Positions 6,620-13,933 of a stretch of DNA of 43,691 nt are shown here, piece by piece. Position 1 is the stretch's first letter; each line of letters begins with the position of its first letter. The notes under the pieces were generated by a model. It did no database searches. It was not told where the DNA came from and saw only the letters and a program-made list of their open reading frames with translations. Made by a program: the position numbers and the translations under genes. This DNA is from Actinomycetes bacterium (GTDB lineage Bacteria; Actinomycetota; Acidimicrobiia; Acidimicrobiales; JAKAVM01), in NCBI GenBank assembly GCA_021817065.1, contig JAKAWH010000010.1:1-43691 (forward strand), given 5' to 3'.

Positions 6620-8380
6620 ATGGCTCCGTCCCGGCGGCGCTCCTGGTGGGGGTGGGGATTCGAAGATCAGGCGATCGACCTCGCACAGCGCCAGGCGCTC
6701 GCTTCCGGTCTCGGTTCCCTTTTCGGCGTGCCTGGTTCGAGGGCGGCGGACCTCCAGGTGCGAGAACCACCGGCGCTCGGTTCGATCGACCTCCCGGCGC
6801 CCCGGGTGAGCATGCCTCCTTCCCTGAGCCCGATCGCAAGCACCGACCTGTATCATCGGGCCTCCCACACCCACGGCAAGAGCTTCGTCGACGTGGTCCG
6901 GGCATTCCATGGGGACTTTTCCCGCCCACCCGACCTGGTCGTCTTCCCCCGCGACGAGTGCGAGGTGAGCGCCGTGCTGGATTGGTGCGGGGACCACGGC
7001 GTAGCGGTGGTTCCCTTCGGGGGAGGCTCCAGTGTTGTGGGTGGAGTGAGTTGCGAGGTGGACGATGGGTTTCCTGCAGTGGTGTCGCTGGACCTCTCCC
7101 GCCTCGATGGGGTGGTCGAGATCGACGGGACGTCTCGTTCCGCCTGTATCGGCGCAGGAGCATTCGGTCCGGATATCGAGGATGCGCTGCGTCCTCACGG
7201 CTACACCCTTCGCCATTTCCCCCAGTCCTTCGAGCACTCCACCCTGGGCGGATGGATCGCAACACGAGCTGGTGGCCATTTCGCCACCAACTACACGCAC
7301 ATCGACGACTTCGTGGAATCGTTGCGGGTGATCGCTCCTGCCGGGGTCGTCGAGACCCGACGCCTTCCCGGATCGGGCGCGGGGCCTTCGCCCGATCGGC
7401 TCTTCCTGGGTTCGGAGGGAACGTTGGGGGTGATCACCCAGGCCTGGATGCGGCTGCAGGACCGTCCCCGCTTCACGACATCGGCCGTCGCTCACTTTGC
7501 CGGGTTCGCTCAGGGAGTCGTGGCCGCCAGGGGAATGGCACAGTCGGGCTTGTTTCCTTCCAACTGTCGATTGCTGGACGCCGGCGAGGCGGCCACAGCG
7601 GCAGGCGTGGCGGACAACACGACGCTGCTGGTGGTCGGATTCGAGTCGGCCGACCATCCCGTCGATGCCTGGATGGAACGTGCCGTGGAGATTTGCCGCG
7701 ACGCTGGGGGCCGAGTCCCCGAGGGAGTGAAGCATTCGTCCACCCAGGGATTCGCCGGGACGTGGAGGACGTCGTTCATGGCTGCTCCGTACTGGCGCGA
7801 CGCGTTGATAAGCGCCGGGTGCATTGCCGAGACGTTTGAAACGGCGGTCACCTGGGACCGCTTCGACGCTCTCCATGCCGCGGTGACCGGCGAGGTGCGG
7901 CGCACACTGGAGCGGGTGTGCGGTGGAGGCAGGGTGACCTGCCGCTTCACTCACGTCTATCCAGACGGTCCGGCGCCCTACTTCACGGTGATCGCGCCCT
8001 CCTCCCATGGGTCCCAGATCGCCCAATGGAAAGAGATCAAGGCAGCCGCCAGCGAGGCGATCCTTGCCAACGGGGGAACGATCACCCACCACCACGCGGT
8101 CGGTCGCGACCATCGCCCGTGGTACGACCGGCAGCGGCCGGACCTCTTTGCAGGGGTGATGGCCTCGGCCAAAGCACGTCTCGATCCGGCCGGGATCCTC
8201 AATCCAGGCGTGCTGTTCGATCCGATCTCCTCCTCGCCGCCCTTCGACACGTCGGGGGGCCAGTGCTGTGCACCTCCCTGCATCGGAGAGGGCGATCCGC
8301 CTTCCACCCCATCGGAACCTCCGCTCCAATCCTTCGCTTCTCCTCTGTCCGACCCACTGAGAAAAGGGGGCTCCCTGTGA
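6620..8380 (+). CDS. FAD-linked oxidase, alkyldihydroxyacetonephosphate synthase-like
   Basis: A 586-residue flavoprotein of the VAO/FAD-binding type 4 family. The PP-loop VVPFGGGSSVVGG (near residue 133), FPQSFEHSTLGGWIATRAGGHFATNYTHIDD and LFLGSEGTLGVITQAWMRL are typical of alkyl-DHAP synthases. The active-site triple histidine is present in GGTITHHHAVGRDH near residue 490. In eukaryotes this enzyme makes the ether bond of ether lipids; bacterial relatives are less well defined, so the substrate is not certain. ATG 6620 has a GGGGG run at suitable distance; GTG 6617 is the alternative. The stop overlaps the start of the acyl-CoA dehydrogenase (GTGA), so the two are translationally coupled and probably act in one lipid pathway. 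The last 40 residues are low-complexity and Pro/Ser rich. Confidence 0.85.
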   Translation: MAPSRRRSWWGWGFEDQAIDLAQRQALASGLGSLFGVPGSRAADLQVREPPALGSIDLPAPRVSMPPSLSPIASTDLYHRASHTHGKSFVDVVRAFHGDFSRPPDLVVFPRDECEVSAVLDWCGDHGVAVVPFGGGSSVVGGVSCEVDDGFPAVVSLDLSRLDGVVEIDGTSRSACIGAGAFGPDIEDALRPHGYTLRHFPQSFEHSTLGGWIATRAGGHFATNYTHIDDFVESLRVIAPAGVVETRRLPGSGAGPSPDRLFLGSEGTLGVITQAWMRLQDRPRFTTSAVAHFAGFAQGVVAARGMAQSGLFPSNCRLLDAGEAATAAGVADNTTLLVVGFESADHPVDAWMERAVEICRDAGGRVPEGVKHSSTQGFAGTWRTSFMAAPYWRDALISAGCIAETFETAVTWDRFDALHAAVTGEVRRTLERVCGGGRVTCRFTHVYPDGPAPYFTVIAPSSHGSQIAQWKEIKAAASEAILANGGTITHHHAVGRDHRPWYDRQRPDLFAGVMASAKARLDPAGILNPGVLFDPISSSPPFDTSGGQCCAPPCIGEGDPPSTPSEPPLQSFASPLSDPLRKGGSL

Positions 8381-9624
8381 AATGGCAGCTTGATGACACA
8401 CCAGCAATGGCCGTTTTCCGCAACGACTTTCGCTCGTGGCTCAGAACACAGTTGAAGCCCGGATGGACGGAGTCCATCGAGTCGGGCGACGACAAATCGT
8501 TTGCCGAGATATCCGCCGGCTTCGACTTCATGGGGTGGATGCGAGTGATCGGGGGAAGCGGGTACGGGGCGCCGCTGTGGCCGCGCGAGTATGGCGGGCT
8601 CTCTGGCGAGTCATGGATGGTCCAGACGATCCGCGAGGAGTTGGGGCGCTATCGGCTTCCCCTGTTCGGGGTCAACCTTCTCGGCGTTGGCCTGGCCGGG
8701 CCTACCCTGATCGATCACGGCAGCGATGAACAGAAGTCGCGCTATCTCTCCAAGATATTGACCGGCGAGGAGATCTGGTGCCAGCTCTTCTCGGAGCCTG
8801 GTTCGGGGTCGGACCTTTCCTCGTTGTCGACCCGGGCGGTGGCAGACGGCGACGAGTGGGTGGTGAACGGGCAGAAAGTGTGGACCACACTCGCTCAATT
8901 CGCCAACTACGGAATGCTGCTCGCCCGCACCGATCCCGAGGTTCCCAAGCACGACGGGCTCACCTACTTCATCCTCGATATGAAGAGCCCGGGTGTTCAA
9001 GTGCGCCCCCTGCGCCAGATGACCGGAAGCTCCGAGTTCAATGAGGTGTACCTCACCGACGTACGCATTCCCGACGAACGGCGAGTGGGGGCGGTTGGCG
9101 ACGGGTGGCGCTGCGCCCGGACCACACTGATGAACGAGAGGGTGGCGCTGTCGGGCGTCTCCCTCGACGTCACTTCCATCACCGGCGGTTCCCGCAAGGA
9201 CCCCTGGGCGACCTTCCTGGACGGGCTCTCCGACCGGTCAGATCCGGTGGCGCGCCAGGCGATCGCTCAGCTCTACATCGAGCAGGAGTGCAAGGAGATC
9301 ACTACTTTTCGGGCCAATTCCGCTCGACTCCGGGGAGAGACGCCCGGTGCCGAGGGAGGGGTCAACAAGGTATTCAATGCCGAGTACAACCAGAGGAGGT
9401 CCACTTTTGCGGTGGATTCCGCCGGGATGGGCGGGATCGCGTGGCTCCCCGGGAACGACCTCGCGCAGAACCGCGCACAAGCGTTTCTCAGAGCACGGGC
9501 CAATACCATCGAGGGCGGGACGTCCGAGATCCTGCGCAACCAGATAGCCGAACGCATCCTTGGCCTTCCTCGCGACATCGACGTCGACAAAGGGGCCGCT
9601 TGGAAGGACAATCGCCGGAACTGA
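8377..9624 (+). CDS. Acyl-CoA dehydrogenase
   Basis: Oxidises an acyl-CoA to the 2-enoyl-CoA with FAD. The 415-residue protein has the normal N-terminal helical, central beta and C-terminal helical domains: WPREYGGLSGES, the FAD-contacting block WCQLFSEPGSGSDLSSLSTRA, GDEWVVNGQKVWTT, and the C-terminal ARANTIEGGTSEILRNQIAERILGLPRD. The start is GTG 8377, overlapping the upstream stop by 4 bases; the much longer open frame before it is the shadow of the flavoprotein gene. Coupling to an alkyl-DHAP-synthase-like protein and the nearby lipid-type operator suggest fatty acid or ether-lipid metabolism. Chain-length specificity cannot be read from sequence. Confidence 0.92.
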   Translation: MKWQLDDTPAMAVFRNDFRSWLRTQLKPGWTESIESGDDKSFAEISAGFDFMGWMRVIGGSGYGAPLWPREYGGLSGESWMVQTIREELGRYRLPLFGVNLLGVGLAGPTLIDHGSDEQKSRYLSKILTGEEIWCQLFSEPGSGSDLSSLSTRAVADGDEWVVNGQKVWTTLAQFANYGMLLARTDPEVPKHDGLTYFILDMKSPGVQVRPLRQMTGSSEFNEVYLTDVRIPDERRVGAVGDGWRCARTTLMNERVALSGVSLDVTSITGGSRKDPWATFLDGLSDRSDPVARQAIAQLYIEQECKEITTFRANSARLRGETPGAEGGVNKVFNAEYNQRRSTFAVDSAGMGGIAWLPGNDLAQNRAQAFLRARANTIEGGTSEILRNQIAERILGLPRDIDVDKGAAWKDNRRN

Positions 9625-9655
9625 TTGATACCCTGCAGTTATCGAACCAAATAGA

Positions 9656-10381
9656 ATGTCCGTCGTCGAACTGGTCGAATTCGCCCTCCGCGAGGTCGAC
9701 CGCGAGAGCCCGCTCCGGTGGGAGGCGATCGGCGAGCTGGCCCGGCGGTCCAATCCGCGCGTGTTCGAGGCGACACGCGAGCTGCTCGCTTCCGGGCACG
9801 CTCGCCGGACGCTCCTCGGAGCCGACATTGGTGCCCGGTTCGGACTGGAGGACGCCACTTTCCAGAGCATCGAGGACCCTTCCTTCACCGAACGCAGCCG
9901 TCTCCAGGTGGTGTCCGATCTGGTGAAGGTGTGCGGTGAGTCCGACGATCCGGTTCTCCTGTCGGCCGCCTTGATCGGCTTGGGGAATCATGCGGTTCCC
10001 CTGAGCTGCGAGGCGGTCGTGGCACACTGCGGACACCCGTCCGAGGAGGTTCGGCAGGCTGTTGCCTACGCGCTGGCGCCCATGGCCGCTGCCGATCCCG
10101 ATCCGGGATCGCCGATCCGTGCCCGTGCGGTGTCTGCACTGGTGACCCTGGGGGACGATCCAGCGGGGGAGGTCCGGAACTGGGCATTATTCGGACTCGG
10201 CCAGATTCTCGACGACGAAGGCGAGGAGATCCGCGAGGTGTTTATCCGCCACCTCCACGATCCCCACGAGGAGGCGCGCCGCGAAGCCGAAGCCGGGTTG
10301 GCCCGATTGTCGCCGGCGGCCGTCGTAGATGGCCTCTCCGAACCGGTGCCGGCTCCCCCTACCAGGACCCCCGGTGGATGA
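9656..10381 (+). CDS. HEAT-repeat (PBS-lyase-like) protein
   Basis: A 241-residue soluble alpha-helical repeat protein. Several repeats can be seen: LLSAALIGLGNHAVPLSCEAVVAHCGHPSEEVRQAVAYALAP, RARAVSALVTLGDDPAGEVRNWALFGLGQILD, and REVFIRHLHDPHEEARREAEAGLARL. These have the 'D.. .VR..A..ALG' pattern of HEAT repeats found in PBS-lyase-like scaffold proteins. No catalytic domain is present, so a protein-protein interaction role is inferred. It begins 31 bp after the acyl-CoA dehydrogenase and may share its transcript. Its 3' end overlaps the convergent nitroreductase gene by 23 bp. Confidence 0.8.
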   Translation: MSVVELVEFALREVDRESPLRWEAIGELARRSNPRVFEATRELLASGHARRTLLGADIGARFGLEDATFQSIEDPSFTERSRLQVVSDLVKVCGESDDPVLLSAALIGLGNHAVPLSCEAVVAHCGHPSEEVRQAVAYALAPMAAADPDPGSPIRARAVSALVTLGDDPAGEVRNWALFGLGQILDDEGEEIREVFIRHLHDPHEEARREAEAGLARLSPAAVVDGLSEPVPAPPTRTPGG

Positions 10382-10958
10382 CCTCATCCGGTGGGCGCCG
10401 GCCCCGCCCGAGGGAAGCTGAGGCGGGGTCCGGCTCGGCCGGCTGCCCGAGGAGCACAGCTCCCAGCGCCCGGTACCCGCTAGGGACGCCGAAGGATGTC
10501 AGTACCTCGTCTTCCCCCCGGAACATTCCCAGGAATCCGGCGGCAAGTCCGTTGTCCACTGCTGCCAGCAGGATGTTCATGGTGGCAAAGGCAGCATCCA
10601 CCCACCAGTAGGGGACCGGCCAGCTCTCGATCCGGTCCAGCCCAGACCCAGTCTTGTCGGGCTCGCCGTACCGATCGGCGTAGGCAGCGGGGTTGCAGAG
10701 GGGAAGGACGATCACCGGTGCACGCATCATCCCCGCACGGCGGGTCGCGGCGTTCCACTCAGGGGTGGTGGTCGCCTCCCAGTAACGAGCCAGCTGATCG
10801 GGGTGAACGAGGACCAGAAGGTCAACGCCCTGGGTGAAGCCTGCAGAGGGGGCCTTCAAGGCAGCGACCAGCACTTTTTCCAGAATGTTTGGCGGAACTG
10901 GCGTGTCGGAAAAGTTGCGGACCATCTTCCGGCGAGCGAGGACGGCATCGAAATCCAC
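10359..10958 (-). CDS. Nitroreductase family protein (FMN-dependent)
   Basis: A 199-residue flavin reductase-fold protein. RRKMVRNFSDTPVPPNILEKVLVAALKAPSAGFTQG is the typical N-terminal FMN-phosphate-binding region, and WWVDAAFATMNILLAAVDNGLAAGFLGMF the conserved central helix that contacts the cofactor, followed by GYRALGAVLLGQP. Members reduce nitro compounds, quinones or enones with NAD(P)H, so the physiological substrate is not known. It stands alone on the minus strand between the HEAT-repeat gene and the rhodanese-E1 gene. The C-terminal 20 residues are Arg/Pro rich and encoded in the overlap with the HEAT gene. Confidence 0.88.
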   Translation of the reverse strand: MDFDAVLARRKMVRNFSDTPVPPNILEKVLVAALKAPSAGFTQGVDLLVLVHPDQLARYWEATTTPEWNAATRRAGMMRAPVIVLPLCNPAAYADRYGEPDKTGSGLDRIESWPVPYWWVDAAFATMNILLAAVDNGLAAGFLGMFRGEDEVLTSFGVPSGYRALGAVLLGQPAEPDPASASLGRGRRPPDEVIHRGSW

Positions 10959-11148
10959 CGTGGGAACCTACCGCTGGAGGGTGCCGACCTGCAGCAGATC
11001 GGCACACAAACCGCTGGACTACCCCTGGCGGGAATGTTGACCTAAATGGTAGGGTTTTAAGAAATGACCGGTCGGGAGACGGTTATTCAACACACACCGA
11101 GAGCCGGTGCCGCCGGCAATCCCATCACCAGAGCAAAAGGGACTTCAG

Positions 11149-12309
11149 ATGGCGAGCTTTCGAGACATCCTCACCGCTACCAAGGCGTCGATCACCGAGG
11201 TGGACACCGCCGAGGCCGAACGCCGGACCGGCACGGCAGTCTTTCTCGACGTGCGCGAGTCAGACGAGTACGAGCAGGGCGCGCTACCCGGCGCAGTGCA
11301 CATCCCCCGGGGACGTTTGGAAATCTCGGTGGAGGCGCGCATCTCCGACAAGAGCGCCCCGATCGTCGCCTATTGCGCCGGAGGAGTCCGCTCCGCCTTC
11401 GCAGCCAAGACGTTGACCGAGCTGGGCTACACCGACGTGGTCTCGATGCTCGGTGGGTTCAACCGGTGGAAGGACGAGGGGCGCGCCTGGAGCACTCCCG
11501 CCGCCCTCACTCCCGAGCAGCGCAACCGGTACCACCGCCACCTTCTCCTCCCCGAGGTGGGGGAGGAGGGGCAGATGAAGCTGCTCGACTCCAAGGTGCT
11601 CCTGCTCGGGGCGGGCGGGCTCGGCTCCCCGGCCGCGCTCTACCTGGCTGCTGCCGGCGTAGGGACGCTCGGCATCATCGACATGGATGTTGTCGACGCC
11701 TCCAATCTCCAGCGCCAGGTGCTGCACAACCTGGACCGGATAGGCGAGCCCAAGGTCGATTCGGCCAAGAAGACCATCACCTTGATGAATCCGGACGTGA
11801 ACGTGGTGACCTACGACACCCGCCTGGGCGCTGACAACATTCTTGACATCATCGACGGGTACGACGTCATCGTGGACGGCACCGATAACTTCCCGACCCG
11901 CTACCTCGTCAACGACGCCTCGTTGGTCAAGGCGATCCCAGTGGTGCACGGGTCAATCTTCCGCTTCGAGGGGCAGGTGACCGTCTTCTCGCCCTACGAG
12001 GGACCCTGCTACCGGTGCATGATCCCCGAGCCGCCTCCCGCCGAGTTGGCACCCTCCTGCGCCGAAGCCGGAGTACTGGGAGTGCTCTGCGGAATCATCG
12101 GGTCGATGCAGGCCATGGAGGCGATCAAGCTGTTGCTCGGGCTGGGCGATTCCCTGGTCGGGAGACTCATGGCCTACGACTCCTTGGAGCAGACATGGCG
12201 GACCTTCAAGGTCCACCGCGACCCGGAGTGCCCCACCTGCGGCCCTCATGCGGGCGAGATCGTCATCGCCGAGTACGACGAGTACTGCCTGCCTCATACC
12301 AGCCGCTGA
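11149..12309 (+). CDS. Rhodanese-E1 fusion, MoeB/MoeZ/ThiF-like sulfur-carrier activating enzyme
   Basis: A 386-residue protein expected to adenylate a ThiS/MoaD-like carrier C-terminus and pass sulfur to it. Residues 1-115 are a rhodanese domain with candidate cysteine C76 in YCAGGVRS. From about 125 comes the E1 domain: LLGAGGLGSPAALYLAAAGVG (ATP loop), D-x-V-DASNLQRQVLH, VDGTDNFPTRYLVND, C304 in SCAEAGVLG, and zinc pairs CYRC and CPTC. The order rhodanese-then-E1 is the reverse of mycobacterial MoeZ. ATG 11149 was chosen for the AAAAGGGA sequence upstream. Likely pathways are molybdopterin, thiamine or a cysteine/thiocarboxylate route; no carrier gene is nearby, so the pathway is open. Confidence 0.9.
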   Translation: MASFRDILTATKASITEVDTAEAERRTGTAVFLDVRESDEYEQGALPGAVHIPRGRLEISVEARISDKSAPIVAYCAGGVRSAFAAKTLTELGYTDVVSMLGGFNRWKDEGRAWSTPAALTPEQRNRYHRHLLLPEVGEEGQMKLLDSKVLLLGAGGLGSPAALYLAAAGVGTLGIIDMDVVDASNLQRQVLHNLDRIGEPKVDSAKKTITLMNPDVNVVTYDTRLGADNILDIIDGYDVIVDGTDNFPTRYLVNDASLVKAIPVVHGSIFRFEGQVTVFSPYEGPCYRCMIPEPPPAELAPSCAEAGVLGVLCGIIGSMQAMEAIKLLLGLGDSLVGRLMAYDSLEQTWRTFKVHRDPECPTCGPHAGEIVIAEYDEYCLPHTSR

Positions 12310-12355
12310 CCCGGCCCCGGCGCCTGCTCGAGTGCAGGCTCTAACCTAGGTTGCC

Positions 12356-13933
12356 ATGCCGTCCGACGCACGACTGACCGACTCGGGTATCGAGATCCGC
12401 CCTGCCTACCTGCCCGCCGACCTGGCGGGTTGGGACCCGGCCATGAGCCTTGGAGAGCCTGGTGGGTACCCCTACACCCGCGGGGTCCACGCTTCGATGT
12501 ACCGCCAGCGTCTGTGGACCATGCGCCAGTACGCCGGGTTCGGAACGGCCGAGGCCACCAACCAGCGATTCAAGTTCCTCTTGGAGAACGGCCAGACCGG
12601 GCTGTCGTGCGCCTTTGATCTTCCCACCCAGATGGGATACGACTCCGACCATCCCCGCGCCGACGGAGAAGTTGGAAAAGTGGGGGTCGCCATCGACTCG
12701 ATCGAGGACATGCGTCGCCTCTTCGACGGGATACCGCTCGACAAGGTCACCACCTCGATGACCATCAACGCCACCGCTTCCATTCTCCTTCTGCTCTACC
12801 AGTTGGTCGCTGAGGAGCAGGGAGCCGATGCCAGCAAGATCGGCGGCACCATTCAGAATGATCTCTTGAAGGAGTACGTGGCTCGGGGGACCTACATTTA
12901 CCCGCCCCGCCCGTCCATGCGGATCATAACCAACGTGTTCCAGTACTGTGCGGCCAACCTCCCCCAGTGGAACACCATCTCCATTTCCGGCTACCACATC
13001 CGCGAAGCAGGATCTACAGCCGTGCAGGAGATTGCTTTTACCCTCTCCAACGGAATCGCCTACGTTCAGGCGGCGCTCGATGCAGGGCTCTCCGTCGAGC
13101 AGTTCGCGCCCCGGCTCTCGTTCTTCTTCAACGCCCACAACAATCTTTTCGAAGAGGTGGCCAAGTACCGGGCGGCGCGGCGGATGTGGGCGAAGATCAT
13201 GACGGAGCGTTTCGGTGCGACCGACGAACGCTCGACCAAGCTCCGGTTCCACACCCAGACCGGCGGTTCCACTCTCACTGCGCAGCAACCGGAGAACAAC
13301 ATCGTCCGGGTCACACTCCAGGGCCTTGCCGCGGTTCTGGGTGGGACCCAGAGCCTCCATACCAACGGATTCGACGAGGCGCTGGGCCTTCCCACCGAGC
13401 GGGCAGCCAAGATCGCCCTTCGCACCCAGCAGATCATCGGATACGAGTCGGGCGTGGTGGACACGGTGGATCCTCTGGCCGGTTCCTACTTCGTCGAGAC
13501 TCTCACCGACCAGGTGGAGGCGGCGGCCTGGGAGTACATCGAGCGCATCGACGCTATGGGCGGAGCGGTGGCGGCCATCGAAGCCGGTTACATGCAAGAG
13601 GAGATCGAGCAGGCTTCTTATGCCTATACCAAGGCGATGGAATCGGAGGAGAAGATCATCGTGGGGGTGAACAAGTTCGCCGATTCGGTGGAAGCACCTG
13701 CGGAGGTATTCCCTATCGACCCCGAACTGCAGCGCGCGCAAGCCGAGAGGGTGCGCACGCTCAAGGAAACCCGCGGCTCCATCGACGACGCGCTGGCGAC
13801 CCTCGAGAAGGCTGCCAGGGGCGCGGACAACCTTCTCCCCCCGATGAAAGAGGCGCTCCGCCGCCGCGCCACCCTCGGCGAAGTCTCTGATGTCTTGCGG
13901 GGGGTGTTCGGGGTGTACCAACCGAACAGGTGA
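12356..13933 (+). CDS. Methylmalonyl-CoA mutase large (alpha) subunit-type protein, without B12 domain
   Basis: Catalyses, with a separate B12-binding subunit, the carbon-skeleton rearrangement between methylmalonyl-CoA and succinyl-CoA or a related acyl-CoA pair. The 525 residues cover the substrate-binding barrel: [81 protein letters not shown], and [20 protein letters not shown]. The tyrosine of the 'MY' motif and the histidine in SGYH, both near the active site of characterised mutases, are kept, which favours methylmalonyl-CoA over 2-hydroxyisobutyryl-CoA as substrate; this is inference. The cobalamin-binding domain is absent, so a small subunit must be encoded elsewhere. Its stop overlaps the sedolisin start (GTGA). 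Confidence 0.88.
   Translation: MPSDARLTDSGIEIRPAYLPADLAGWDPAMSLGEPGGYPYTRGVHASMYRQRLWTMRQYAGFGTAEATNQRFKFLLENGQTGLSCAFDLPTQMGYDSDHPRADGEVGKVGVAIDSIEDMRRLFDGIPLDKVTTSMTINATASILLLLYQLVAEEQGADASKIGGTIQNDLLKEYVARGTYIYPPRPSMRIITNVFQYCAANLPQWNTISISGYHIREAGSTAVQEIAFTLSNGIAYVQAALDAGLSVEQFAPRLSFFFNAHNNLFEEVAKYRAARRMWAKIMTERFGATDERSTKLRFHTQTGGSTLTAQQPENNIVRVTLQGLAAVLGGTQSLHTNGFDEALGLPTERAAKIALRTQQIIGYESGVVDTVDPLAGSYFVETLTDQVEAAAWEYIERIDAMGGAVAAIEAGYMQEEIEQASYAYTKAMESEEKIIVGVNKFADSVEAPAEVFPIDPELQRAQAERVRTLKETRGSIDDALATLEKAARGADNLLPPMKEALRRRATLGEVSDVLRGVFGVYQPNR

Noticed and set aside
6353-8407. 684-codon minus-strand frame over the flavoprotein gene
   Set aside because: Antisense shadow of a gene with intact FAD and HHH motifs.
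11037-11066. Possible promoter or Rrf2-type site (TTGACCTAAATGGTAGG) before the rhodanese-E1 gene
   Set aside because: No convincing -10 at a normal spacing, and the CCTA/TAGG dyad has only 4-bp arms; too weak to list as a feature.
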